From positions 1 through 64,000 of the forward strand of contig NZ_FMYF01000012.1 in assembly GCF_900092135.1 (NCBI RefSeq): a stretch of 64,000 nucleotides of DNA. Direction: 5' to 3'. Below the pieces are notes generated by a model. The model was not told the origin of the DNA. It was given only the letters and a program-made list of their open reading frames with translations, and did no database searches. The position numbers and the translations under genes were made by a program. Shown piece by piece: positions 23,630 through 32,196 of the stretch. Every line of letters starts with the position of its first letter. Position 1 is the stretch's first letter. The DNA comes from Raineyella antarctica. GTDB lineage: Bacteria; Actinomycetota; Actinomycetes; Propionibacteriales; Propionibacteriaceae.

Positions 23630-24841
23630 CTACCGGGTCCCGAGGGGGATATCGGCGTCCAGCGGTGCGGAGGCACTGGGCGCCTCCACCTGCCGGGTGC
23701 GGGGGGGCAGCGCGGCCCCGAGGTTCTGCCGGAAGTCGGCCACCAGGTAGAGGGCGGCACCGACGGCGATGGGATGGCGGGTGAAGCGGCTGGGCACCAG
23801 GAAGGTGCTCGAGTCGCTGGCCAGGAAGTTGAGCCGGTCGACCTTGGCCCGCAGGTCGGCGAGGTGGTCCCTGCCATGCGACCCGACGTCGCCGCCCAGG
23901 ATGATCGTGCAGCCGAACATCACCCGGATGTTGTGGATGCCGATCGCCAGGTCAGAGGTGTAGTGGTCCCAGACCCCTGCCAGTTCGGGGTCCCCGGCGG
24001 ACAGTTCCTGGAAGAAGCGCCCGACCGACCCGTCAGTGTGCCGGGAGAGCACCTCGGCGTTGCAGTAGGGGTCCAGGCAGCCGTGCCGCCCGCAGTAGCA
24101 CAGCAGCCCGTCGTCGTGGATCCGCATGTGCCCGAGCTCGCCGGCGATCTCCCCGTCGCCGCGGTACATGCCACCGTTGATGAGCACCGAGCCTCCGACG
24201 CTCTTCGAGAGGCTCAGGTAGACGGCATTGTCGCCCGCCTCCTTGGACCAGAACTCGGCCAGGCCGGCGGCCTCGGAGTCGTGTACCAGTCGGATCTCGT
24301 ACGGCAGGTGCCGGGCGAAGTCGGCGGCACTGAGCCCCACGTTGTCGATCACCCGGCCGTACGTGACCTTGCCCGTCGTCTCGCTGATCAGGCCCGGGAC
24401 CGCGATCCCTACGCCGAAGATGCGGCTGCGGTCGATGCCGGCCTGCTCTATCAGCACCTCCACCTCGCCGGCGACGAAGGCGTAGTAGGACTCCGTGTTC
24501 TCGAAGCGTCGGGCGGTCCGGCGCTCCGCCAGGACCCGACGGTCGAGGTTCACCAGCAGGAACCTGGCCCGGTCCCGGGTGACGTCGACGCCCACGGCGT
24601 AGCGTCCGTCGGCCACGCACGCATAGGTGATCGGGTTGCGGCCGCCCTGGGAACCGGACGACTGCTTGGGCCCCGGCTCCAGCAGGCCGGCCTCCAGGAA
24701 GTGGTTGAGGTACTTGGAGACGGTGGGCAGGCTCATCCCCAGCGCATCGGCGATGTCCTTCTTGGTGGCGAAACCCTGTTCACGCACGTAGTCGTACACT
24801 GCCCGCCGTGTGCGGTTCCTGATGCCTGGCGTCCCCGTCAT
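23630..24841 (-). CDS. ROK-family transcriptional regulator
   Basis: 403 residues. A winged helix-turn-helix (about 10-70, with Lys-Lys-Asp-Ile-Ala-Asp-Ala-Leu-Gly-Met-Ser) precedes the ROK domain. The zinc-binding run His-x9-Cys-x-Cys-Gly-x-x-Gly-Cys is near 255-268, and Gly-Val-Gly-Ile-Ala-Val-Pro-Gly matches the ROK phosphate loop. NagC/XylR-type relatives repress sugar operons until a sugar is bound. It is encoded inside the operon between permease and kinase, which would give autoregulation through the operon promoter. ATG at 24841 is preferred over an upstream in-frame start without a ribosome site. Confidence 0.87.
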   Translation of the reverse strand: MTGTPGIRNRTRRAVYDYVREQGFATKKDIADALGMSLPTVSKYLNHFLEAGLLEPGPKQSSGSQGGRNPITYACVADGRYAVGVDVTRDRARFLLVNLDRRVLAERRTARRFENTESYYAFVAGEVEVLIEQAGIDRSRIFGVGIAVPGLISETTGKVTYGRVIDNVGLSAADFARHLPYEIRLVHDSEAAGLAEFWSKEAGDNAVYLSLSKSVGGSVLINGGMYRGDGEIAGELGHMRIHDDGLLCYCGRHGCLDPYCNAEVLSRHTDGSVGRFFQELSAGDPELAGVWDHYTSDLAIGIHNIRVMFGCTIILGGDVGSHGRDHLADLRAKVDRLNFLASDSSTFLVPSRFTRHPIAVGAALYLVADFRQNLGAALPPRTRQVEAPSASAPLDADIPLGTR

Positions 24842-24902
24842 GGGTTCAGCCTCTCCCTTCCCGGCCCCTCCAAGGGCCCGGTCTCGCAAGAATTCGGGGT
24901 GA

Positions 24903-25865
24903 TCAGGTCCTGGCCTGGTAGAGATTGCGCAGGGCGTCGATCAGGACGGCCACGAAGATCATCAGGCCACCGGCCAGGGTGATCACGGTGGAGGCGATGC
25001 CGAGCACCGCCAGGCCGACCTGGATGACGGTGAGCAGGAGCGTGCCCGCAAGGACGCCGATCATGCTGCCCTTGCCGCCGGTGAGGCTGATGCCACCGAT
25101 GACCGCGGCTGCGATCACCTGCATCTCGTAGCTGGTGCCGAACGAGGAGGTCACCGCACCCATGTAGCCCGACAGCAGCCAGCCGGCGAAGCCGGAGAGC
25201 AGGCCGGAGACCACGTAGGCCCAGATCTTCACACGCTGCACGTTGATGCCGGCGATGTAGGCACCTCGGTAGTTGCCGCCGACCGCGAACAGCGCACGGC
25301 CGAAGCGGGTGCGCTTCCAGATCACGTGGAAGACGACGAAGGCGAGGATCAGCACCAACGGCAGGGCCGGGAAGCCGCCGATCTTGCCTTGGCTGATGAA
25401 CTTGTAGGAGTCCGGCAACTGGGAGATGGTCTTGCCGGCGGTGATGGCGAGCAGTGCGCCCTGCAGCACCATGTTCATCGCCAGGGTGGCAATCAGCGCG
25501 TTGGCCCTCAGCTTGGTCACGATCAGGCCGTTGAGCAGGCCGATGAAGGAGGCCACGACCAGGATCAGCAGGATCGACAGGATGACCGGGAGGCCGTGCT
25601 TCATCGCCATGACGCCGAGCAGGGACGAGAAGCCCGCCGTCCCGACCGTCGACAGGTTGATGTCTCCCAGCAGGATGATCATCGAGATGGCGATCGCCAG
25701 CAGACCGAGGACGGTCGCCTGGACGAGGATATTCGACAGGATGCCGAAGGAGTAGAAGGACGGCTTGAACAGGCCCATGATCACGATGGCGAGGACCAGA
25801 AGGATCCACACCGCCTGTTCCATGGAGAAATCGAGGATCTTCCTCGCGGTGGATGTGCCCTGCAT
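24903..25865 (-). CDS. Sugar ABC transporter permease, RbsC-like
   Basis: 320 residues with about nine membrane helices, of the BPD_transp_2 family. The conserved Gly-Asp-Ile-Asn-Leu-Ser near residue 67 and the cytoplasmic loop Gly-Gly-Asn-Tyr-Arg-Gly-Ala-Tyr-Ile-Ala-Gly-Ile near 200 mark the RbsC/XylH group. It forms a homodimeric channel with the tandem ATPase encoded 5 bp upstream. No sugar specificity can be read from it. Confidence 0.9.
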   Translation of the reverse strand: MQGTSTARKILDFSMEQAVWILLVLAIVIMGLFKPSFYSFGILSNILVQATVLGLLAIAISMIILLGDINLSTVGTAGFSSLLGVMAMKHGLPVILSILLILVVASFIGLLNGLIVTKLRANALIATLAMNMVLQGALLAITAGKTISQLPDSYKFISQGKIGGFPALPLVLILAFVVFHVIWKRTRFGRALFAVGGNYRGAYIAGINVQRVKIWAYVVSGLLSGFAGWLLSGYMGAVTSSFGTSYEMQVIAAAVIGGISLTGGKGSMIGVLAGTLLLTVIQVGLAVLGIASTVITLAGGLMIFVAVLIDALRNLYQART

Positions 25866-25870
25866 GGCTA

Positions 25871-27379
25871 TCAGACCCCTTCCTTCGCGCGATCTCGGAT
25901 CGCAGTCAGTTGCTCGATGGTGATGCCCTCGTTGTCCAGCACCGTGACGATCCGCCCCTCGTCGAAGAAGACGAGTCGATCGGCCACGCGAAGGAGCTCT
26001 TCGTAGTCGTTGGTGAGATAGATGGCGCTCATGCCCCCGCGGGTGAGCTCGAGGACCGTGCCGATGATCTCCTCGCGGCTCTTGATGTCGATGCCCACGG
26101 TGGGCTCGTCGAGGATGAGGAGGCGCGGGTCGGTGTTCAGCAGCCGGCTGACGATCACCTTCTGCTGGTTGCCTCCGGAGAGGCTGTTGATGTCGTCGTC
26201 GATGGAGTTCGTACGGATCTTCAGGGCGTCGCGGTACTGGTTCGACAGGCTCTTCTGCAGGGCCAGGTCGATGAAGCCGAACGCCCGGCGCAGCTTGCCG
26301 GCCTGGCTGCTGATGCCGATGTTCTCGTTCACGTCGAATGTCGGCATGATCCCCTCGCGGTGCCGGTCGAAGGAGATGTAGGCGATGCCCTGGCGGATCG
26401 CCTCGGCGGGGCTGGACAGGTGCAGTTCCTTGCCGTCGGCGACGATGCTGCCGGCGGTGACCTTGCTGATGCCGAACAGCGTGCGACAGAACTCGCGGGC
26501 GCCGGAGCCCGGGAAGCCGATGACGCCGAGGATCTCGCCGCGACGGATGTCGATCGAGACGTCCTGCAGGCCCTCACTCGCCAGGCCGTGGACCACGACG
26601 TACGTCGCCTCCGGGCCGGGTGCCTCGTCCCGGTGCCGCTGGGAGAGCTCGACGTCCTCACCGGCGACCAGGGTCGCCAGGCGCGCCTCGGTCGCCTCGG
26701 CCCGGTTCTCGACCGGGTACATCCGGCCGTCGCGGAGCACCGAGATGGAGTCGGAGAGCTCCAGGACCTCCCCGAGGTAGTGCGAGATGAAGATGAAGGC
26801 GGTGCCCATCGCCCGGAGGTCACGGACGAACTCGAAGAGCTCGGCCCGCTCCCGGTTGGTGAGGGCGGTGGTGGGCTCGTCCAGGATGATCAGTTTCGCG
26901 CCGCTGTGCATGGCGCGGATGATGTTGAGCTTGCGGGCGTCGATGGAGGAGAGTTCGCTGACCTTGGCCCGCGGGTCGACGTGCAGGCCGTAGGCGCCGA
27001 GCTCCTCGGCGGCGATCCGGTTGATCTCCTTCCAGTCGACCAGTCCGTGCCTGGTGGGCAGGAGGCCGGTGAAGATGTTCTCGGCAACGGTGAGGTGGGG
27101 GAACGAGTTCTCGTGCTGGGGGACGAGCCGGATGCCGAGTTCCTGGCGGGAGAAGATGTTCAGCGTCCGCAGGTCCTGGCCCTCGAAGAGGACCGCTCCG
27201 TCCGAGGGCGGGTAGATGCCCGCGATGATGTTGACCAGGGTGGACTTGCCGGCGCCGTTGCGGCCCAGGAGCGAGTGGATCTGGCCGGCGTGGATCTCCA
27301 GGTTCGCGTCGGAGAGCGCACGCGTGGCACCGAAGATCTTCGAGACGTTGTGGACCTGCAGGAGTGGTTGCTGGGTCAT
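25871..27379 (-). CDS. Sugar ABC transporter ATP-binding protein, RbsA-like, two ATPase domains
   Basis: 502 residues with two tandem nucleotide-binding domains. Domain 1 has Walker A Gly-Arg-Asn-Gly-Ala-Gly-Lys-Ser near residue 39 and Walker B ILDEPT near 165. Its signature is degenerate (Ser-Ser-Ile-Asp-Ala-Arg-Lys). Domain 2 has a degenerate Walker A (Gly-Phe-Pro-Gly-Ser-Gly-Ala-Arg, no Lys) but an intact LSGGNQQK and Walker B. This asymmetry is normal for RbsA. ATG at 27379 follows AAAGGA. Longer starts have no ribosome site. Confidence 0.92.
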   Translation of the reverse strand: MTQQPLLQVHNVSKIFGATRALSDANLEIHAGQIHSLLGRNGAGKSTLVNIIAGIYPPSDGAVLFEGQDLRTLNIFSRQELGIRLVPQHENSFPHLTVAENIFTGLLPTRHGLVDWKEINRIAAEELGAYGLHVDPRAKVSELSSIDARKLNIIRAMHSGAKLIILDEPTTALTNRERAELFEFVRDLRAMGTAFIFISHYLGEVLELSDSISVLRDGRMYPVENRAEATEARLATLVAGEDVELSQRHRDEAPGPEATYVVVHGLASEGLQDVSIDIRRGEILGVIGFPGSGAREFCRTLFGISKVTAGSIVADGKELHLSSPAEAIRQGIAYISFDRHREGIMPTFDVNENIGISSQAGKLRRAFGFIDLALQKSLSNQYRDALKIRTNSIDDDINSLSGGNQQKVIVSRLLNTDPRLLILDEPTVGIDIKSREEIIGTVLELTRGGMSAIYLTNDYEELLRVADRLVFFDEGRIVTVLDNEGITIEQLTAIRDRAKEGV

Positions 27380-27438
27380 TGCTGTTTCCTTTCGGGCGGT
27401 ACCGGCCCGCGCCCGAGGCGCGGGCCGGCACCGGAAGG

Positions 27439-28506
27439 TCACTTGCCCGCGTTGCCCCAGATGAGGGGGTTGCCTGCCGAGGACGCGTCCACGACCACCG
27501 GGTCGAGCAGGACGGTCGGCCCGTTGTCACCGGAGGTCAGGGTGACCTCCTTGTTGAGGTACTGGCCCTTCGGCGTGAACGTGCCCGAGGTCGGAACGGG
27601 GTTGCCGCTCATCGGGTAGGCCTTCAGGAGCTCGGTCGCGATGCCGCCCACACCGAGCACGTCGATGACGACCTCGGCGTCGACGTAGCCGTCCTTGACC
27701 TGCTGGAGGACATCACCCAGGCCGTCGTGGGAGATGACCATCACGTGGCCGGCGGTTCCGACCTTCTGCCACATGTTGTTCGTCTTGAGCGACTCGATCA
27801 CGCCCAGGGTGGCGGTGTCGGTGGGGGTGTTGACCAGGTCGATGCTCTTGCCGCTGGCCTTGGTGTCGGCGATCACGTTGTTCAGTGCGCTGGTGGCCTT
27901 GTCCGCCTGCGGGGCGCCGAGCACGGAGACCAGCTGGATGTTCGGGTACTTCTTGATCACGGCCTCGAAGCCCTCGGCGCGCTCCTTGAAGACCTGGGAG
28001 ACGACCTCGCCGTACATGTCGACGACGACACCCTTCGGCTGGCCGTACTTCTTGGTGAGCAGCTCGACGGCCTTCTCGCCGGCCATCTCGCCGGACTTCT
28101 TCGAGTCGAACAGGACGGACACGTCGACCTGGGCGTTGTTCGCCTTGTTGTCGATCACCGCGACCGGGATCTTCGCGTCCTTGGCGCGCGCGAGGACGTC
28201 GGAGACGCTGTCACTGTCGTACGGGTTCACCACGATGGCGGCCGGCTTCACGTTCTGGACCAGGTTGTTCAGCTGGTCGTTCTGCTTGGCGGCGTCGGCT
28301 TCGGCAACAACGACCTTGCCCGTGTAGCCGAGCATCTTGGCCGCATCGGTCACGCCCTGGCCCATCGCGATGTGGACCTGCTCGGTGGAGTTCTTCGTGG
28401 AGTACCAGATCTCACCGGCGGTGCCGGCCGATCCCGCGCCCGAGCCACAGGCGGTCAGGGTCATTGCTGCTGCGACCAGGGCGGCAGCGAGGCCAATCTT
28501 CTTCAT
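27439..28506 (-). CDS. Sugar ABC transporter substrate-binding lipoprotein, RbsB-like
   Basis: 355 residues. A short signal with lipobox Leu-Thr-Ala-Cys places the lipidated Cys at about residue 20. The mature part is a Peripla_BP_4 (ribose/xylose-binding) fold with an early strand ending in Tyr-Ser-Thr-Lys-Asn and the hinge-side Val-Asn-Pro-Tyr-Asp-Ser-Asp. It delivers a sugar or polyol to the RbsC/RbsA-like transporter. It follows the SDR in the operon, and downstream genes are closely packed. Confidence 0.9.
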   Translation of the reverse strand: MKKIGLAAALVAAAMTLTACGSGAGSAGTAGEIWYSTKNSTEQVHIAMGQGVTDAAKMLGYTGKVVVAEADAAKQNDQLNNLVQNVKPAAIVVNPYDSDSVSDVLARAKDAKIPVAVIDNKANNAQVDVSVLFDSKKSGEMAGEKAVELLTKKYGQPKGVVVDMYGEVVSQVFKERAEGFEAVIKKYPNIQLVSVLGAPQADKATSALNNVIADTKASGKSIDLVNTPTDTATLGVIESLKTNNMWQKVGTAGHVMVISHDGLGDVLQQVKDGYVDAEVVIDVLGVGGIATELLKAYPMSGNPVPTSGTFTPKGQYLNKEVTLTSGDNGPTVLLDPVVVDASSAGNPLIWGNAGK

Positions 28507-28625
28507 TGAAGGTGCCTTCTCTCAGTTCAGTTGGATGACGTGCAGTGGATGTGGATGGACCGGATCCGGCCGGACGTGCGCCCTGCCGGGGAGGGCCGAC
28601 GTCATCGGGACGTCGGCGGGGGTGG

Positions 28626-29390
28626 TCAGACGGTGACGAAACATCCGTCGATGATCACGTCGGCACCCGAGGTGTAGGTCGAGGCGTCGGACAGCAGGTA
28701 GATGACGGCGCCGGCCAGTTCCTCGGGCGTCCCCATCCGCTTGAACGGGATCATCTCGGTCCAGATCTGCCGCCAGTCCTCGCGGACCGTGCCGGTCATC
28801 TCCGTCTGGATGTACCCGGGGCTGATCGAGTTGACCCGGATCCCGAGGGGGGCCCATTCCACCGCGAGCGACTTGCTCAGGTGCACCACGGCGGCCTTCG
28901 AGGCGTTGTACGAGGCCTGGCCCTGGGGGATGTTGACGATGGTGCCCGACATCGATCCGGTGTTGACGATGTTGCCGGTCCGGCCCTGGGCGACGAGGTA
29001 GCGCGCGAAGGCCTGGGCGACGAAGAACACGCCGTTCAGGTTGACGTCGACCACCTTGGTGAAGTCCGACGGCGAGCACTCGAGGGCAGGCTTGTGCAGG
29101 ACGATGCCCGCATTGTTGAAGAGCAGGTCCAGGCCGCCCATCTCGACGGCGGCCTTCTCGATGGTGCGTCCCACCTCTTCGGGGTCGGTGACATTGCAGG
29201 TCATCGCGAGGGCTCGCACCCCGTGCTCCGCGGCGATCTGTGCAGCGACGTCCGTGGCATCGGCCAGGTCGACGATGACGATGTCGGACCCCTGCTCGGC
29301 GAGCGCGTGCGCCACCACCTTGCCGATGCCCTGACGACCGCCGGTCACGACGGTGACCTTGCCCTCGAGCGAGAAGCGACTGGAGACCAT
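28626..29390 (-). CDS. SDR-family polyol or sugar dehydrogenase
   Basis: 254 residues. The cofactor loop is Gly-Gly-Arg-Gln-Gly-Ile-Gly near 17-23. The active site has Asn-Asn-Ala-Gly near 90, a Ser-Met-Ser and Tyr-Asn-Ala-Ser-Lys near 160. It ends in the usual substrate-loop and beta-strand region. First gene of the sugar operon. A dehydrogenase followed by an ABC importer and an FGGY kinase is the standard layout for polyol use (polyol to ketose to ketose phosphate). ATG at 29390 has a GGGAG ribosome site. Upstream extension to 29738 is unsupported. Confidence 0.88.
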   Translation of the reverse strand: MVSSRFSLEGKVTVVTGGRQGIGKVVAHALAEQGSDIVIVDLADATDVAAQIAAEHGVRALAMTCNVTDPEEVGRTIEKAAVEMGGLDLLFNNAGIVLHKPALECSPSDFTKVVDVNLNGVFFVAQAFARYLVAQGRTGNIVNTGSMSGTIVNIPQGQASYNASKAAVVHLSKSLAVEWAPLGIRVNSISPGYIQTEMTGTVREDWRQIWTEMIPFKRMGTPEELAGAVIYLLSDASTYTSGADVIIDGCFVTV

Positions 29391-29698
29391 AGCTGTTACT
29401 CCCAACCTACGCACCCTTGCGTCCTGGAACCGGTCACTTCGTCGTGGCCTCGAAGTTCTGGAAAGGCGTTTAATAAAAAGGGTAAAGAAACTGCAGGGGC
29501 GTGTCAACCGGGGTGGCAGGTAGGTCGGTCGGCGGCTCCGGAACCCTCCGGCGGTCCGCGGAGCACTGGCGCGCGCCAGGGGCACGGACGGTTGCTTCGC
29601 ACAACTCGTGCGGGCGCCACTGATGGCCCATACGGTGGGGAAACAACGTTCGCGGGTGCGGATCGCCTGCGCACACGCATCCACGACCTGGAGGCACG
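29391..29698. promoter_or_regulatory. Promoter region of the sugar operon
   Basis: A 308-bp gap before the SDR. At 29468-29492 it holds a strongly A+T-rich tract (TTTAATAAAAAGGGTAAAG), very unusual in this genome, about 80 bp upstream of the SDR start. On the minus strand it offers a TATTAA -10-like element but no clear -35. A ROK repressor site here is plausible. No gene is seen in the gap. Confidence 0.4.
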
Positions 29699-30019
29699 AT
29701 GCAGTACTTCCTGAACGGCTACCGCCCGGGCAACCCACGGATCCCGGATCCCGCCGAGGGCAGGTCAGAGGACCAGGGCCCGCTCCTCGACGAGGTCGAC
29801 GTCCTCATCGTCGGCACCGGCCCCGCCGGCCTGCTCCTGGCAGCCCAGCTGTCCAACTTCCCGGACATCAACACTCGTATCGTCGAGAAGGCGGAGAGCC
29901 CGCTGGAGATCGGCCGCGCCGACGGGGTCAATATGCGGACCGTGGAGACCTTCGAAGCCTTCGGCCTGGCCGACAGGATGATGGCCGAGGCGTACTGGGG
30001 CACCGGGCCGCCGGCCTGA
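29699..30019 (+). pseudogene. N-terminal remnant of an FAD aromatic monooxygenase (phenol/3-hydroxybenzoate hydroxylase type)
   Basis: 106 codons. Residues 1-32 match the N-terminal Tyr-Phe-Leu-Asn-Gly-Tyr-Arg-Pro-Gly-Asn-Pro style of MobA-like hydroxylases. Val-Leu-Ile-Val-Gly-Thr-Gly-Pro-Ala-Gly at 35-44 is the FAD motif, and Arg-Ala-Asp-Gly-Val-Asn-Met-Arg-Thr-Val-Glu the next conserved block. Complete enzymes are about 600-640 residues, so the second FAD motif (Gly-Asp), the substrate domain and the thioredoxin-like domain are absent. It ends 28 bp before the convergent dinB. It is best read as a deletion remnant. It lacks what is needed for activity. Confidence 0.8.
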
Positions 30020-30030
30020 CCGGAGGCCGG
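30011..30030. terminator. Short hairpin at the 3' ends of the remnant and dinB
   Basis: CCGGCCT (30011-30017) pairs with AGGCCGG (30024-30030) around a 6-base loop, spanning the remnant's stop codon. It may terminate the convergent dinB transcript. Confidence 0.4.
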
Positions 30031-30047
30031 ACTGCACGCCTGACCGT

Positions 30048-31358
30048 TCACACCAGGTGCAGCGCCGGATCGTCCAGGGCGTACGTCCGTACGGGCCCCG
30101 GTCCGGTCAGTGCTGTCTCGAAGCGTACGGTCACCCGGCCCAGCCCGGAGCCCCAGATCCACCCCGGCCCCATCTCGTCGTGCACCACGTCGGCACCGGG
30201 CAGCCACTGCGGTGGTCGCCGTTCGATGGTCTCGGTCGCGGTGCCCTCCGGCACGCCCGGAGCGACCTCCTCGTGGTCCTCGCGCGCCTCGAACAGCCGG
30301 TCCTGGGCCACGGTGGCCAGCCCGGACACCCCGACGCCGAGCAGGCGGACGCCCTGGTCGAGCTGCAGGCCGGCGAGCAGGTCGGTCGCCTCGGCGGTGA
30401 TCACCTCGGCGCTGTCGGTGGCCCCCTCAAGGGTCCGTGACCGGGTCCAGGTGGTGAAGTCGTGCAGCCGCACCTTGAGCGTCACCGTCCGCGCGAACAC
30501 CCCCATCGTCCGCATCCGCTGCGCCACCAGCCGGGCGTCCCGGCCGATCCGTGCCACCATCTCCGGGCGCCCGACCAGGTCGGTCTCGAAGGTGTCCTCC
30601 ACCGAGATCGACTTGCGGTCCCGGTCGGGTGAGACCTGCCGGTCGTCGCGGGCGAAGGCGAGCGCGTGCAGGGTCGTGCCGTGCGCCCGGCCGAGCTCGC
30701 GCACCAGTTCGTTCTCCGACAGCGCCTGCAGGTCGGCGATCGTCGCCACCCCGAGCCGGGCGAGGCGGTCGAACGTGGCCGGCCCGACGCCGGGGATCAC
30801 CCGGACCGACATCGGCGCGAGGATCTCCACCTCGGTGCCGGGGACGACCAGGTGGATCCCGTCGGGCTTGTCCAGGTCGGAGGCGACCTTGGCGATGAAC
30901 TTGGAGGTGCCCAGACCGATCGAGCAGGTCAGTCCCCCGGTCCGCTGCGCCACCTCGTCCTTGACCGTACGGGCCAGCGCGACCACGCCGGCAGCGGACA
31001 GGTCAGCCGTCTCACGGGCCGCGGCCAGGTCGACGAACGCCTCGTCCAGCGACAGCGGCTCGACCAGGGGCGACAGGTCCTCCAGGATCGCCATCACGAT
31101 CCGGCTCGCCTCCCGGTAGGCGCCGAACCGCCCGGCCAGGAAGGCCGCGTTCGGGCACAGCCGGCGCGCCTCGTGCATCGGCATCGCCGAGTGCACCCCG
31201 TAGGTGCGGGCCTCGTACGACGCGGTGGCGACGACGCCACGCTGGCCCACGCCCCCGACGACGACCGGCCTGCCGCGCAGGGACGGCTTGTCGCGCTGCT
31301 CCACCGAGGCGAAGAACGCGTCCAGGTCCAGGTGCATGATCGATGCCTGCCGCCGCAC
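30048..31358 (-). CDS. dinB: DNA polymerase IV (Y family)
   Basis: 436 residues. Catalytic acidic residues lie in Leu-Asp-Leu-Asp-Ala-Phe-Phe (10-16) and Ser-Leu-Asp-Glu-Ala-Phe near 102. The steric gate is Phe in that first motif, and the little-finger domain follows from about 245. It performs error-prone translesion synthesis. The GTG at 31358 gives the usual actinobacterial start Met-Arg-Arg-Gln-Ala-Ser-Ile, with GGGGAGG upstream. An internal ATG at 31337 is the alternative. A C-terminal extension of about 60 residues after the finger domain is typical of actinomycete DinB. No canonical C-terminal clamp motif was identified. Confidence 0.93.
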   Translation of the reverse strand: MRRQASIMHLDLDAFFASVEQRDKPSLRGRPVVVGGVGQRGVVATASYEARTYGVHSAMPMHEARRLCPNAAFLAGRFGAYREASRIVMAILEDLSPLVEPLSLDEAFVDLAAARETADLSAAGVVALARTVKDEVAQRTGGLTCSIGLGTSKFIAKVASDLDKPDGIHLVVPGTEVEILAPMSVRVIPGVGPATFDRLARLGVATIADLQALSENELVRELGRAHGTTLHALAFARDDRQVSPDRDRKSISVEDTFETDLVGRPEMVARIGRDARLVAQRMRTMGVFARTVTLKVRLHDFTTWTRSRTLEGATDSAEVITAEATDLLAGLQLDQGVRLLGVGVSGLATVAQDRLFEAREDHEEVAPGVPEGTATETIERRPPQWLPGADVVHDEMGPGWIWGSGLGRVTVRFETALTGPGPVRTYALDDPALHLV

Positions 31359-31422
31359 CCGACCTCCCCTCCCGCGCCCGTCCCGACCGCCGGGACCATC
31401 CCACCGTCCCTATCATGGCCGC

Positions 31423-32073
31423 ATGATCCGGCTCGAGCACGTCTGCGTCGCCCACCAGGTCCTGCCGATCGAGGGCAGGGTCGGGCGCACCGGGATCGAC
31501 AAGCGGCCGGTCGACGGCCCGGTCGAGGTCGGCCCGCTGCAGCTGGCCGGGGACGCGATCTGCGACACCGCCAACCACGGCGGCCGGTTCCGGGCCGTCT
31601 ACGTGGTCTCCGACGAGGACGCCGCGGTCGTCGGGGCCGAACTCGGGCGTACGCCACCGGCCGGCTGGCTGGGCGAGAACCTGCGCGTCTCCGGCACCTC
31701 GCTCAGCCAGGTGCTGATCGGGGAGCGCTGGCGGATCGGGTCGGTCGAGATCGCGTTCACCGAGCCCCGGATCCCCTGTCGTACGTTCGCCGCCTGGGTG
31801 GCCCGCGAGCACGGCCCGGAGGCTGCCGCGGGCTGGGTGAAGCGGTTCACCGAACTGGGTCGTCCGGGCGGGATGGCCGAGGTGCTGGTCCCTGGCACGG
31901 TCCGGGCCGGCCAGCCGGTCGAGGTGGCGCACCGGCCCGCGCACGGGCTGACGCTCGGGGAGGCCTTCGCCGGGATGCCGGCGGACAAGGCGGCGGCGCT
32001 GCTGGCGGCGTACGCCCCGGAGGACATCCAGCCCGACATGCTGCGCCGCGCCCGGGCGGCGGCCACCCGGTGA
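31423..32073 (+). CDS. MOSC domain-containing protein (YiiM-like)
   Basis: 216 residues. A single MOSC domain has the catalytic-type Cys in Arg-Ile-Pro-Cys-Arg-Thr-Phe near residue 125, the loop Gly-Asp-Ala-Ile-Cys-Asp near 45, and Leu-Gly-Glu-Asn near 85. MOSC proteins bind molybdenum cofactor and handle sulfur transfer or N-hydroxylated base-analogue reduction. The ATG at 31423 gives the conserved start. It is divergent from dinB across a 64-bp gap. Confidence 0.85.
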   Translation: MIRLEHVCVAHQVLPIEGRVGRTGIDKRPVDGPVEVGPLQLAGDAICDTANHGGRFRAVYVVSDEDAAVVGAELGRTPPAGWLGENLRVSGTSLSQVLIGERWRIGSVEIAFTEPRIPCRTFAAWVAREHGPEAAAGWVKRFTELGRPGGMAEVLVPGTVRAGQPVEVAHRPAHGLTLGEAFAGMPADKAAALLAAYAPEDIQPDMLRRARAAATR

Positions 32074-32196
32074 CGGCGCACGCCCGCCGGGAGAGCCCCC
32101 GCACCGACTGGAATACTGTTCACCACCAAGGCCTCGGGCTGCGCAGACTGCTGCAGGACCCCCTTCGGGACCACGGCCATCCAAGGAGAACACCGC

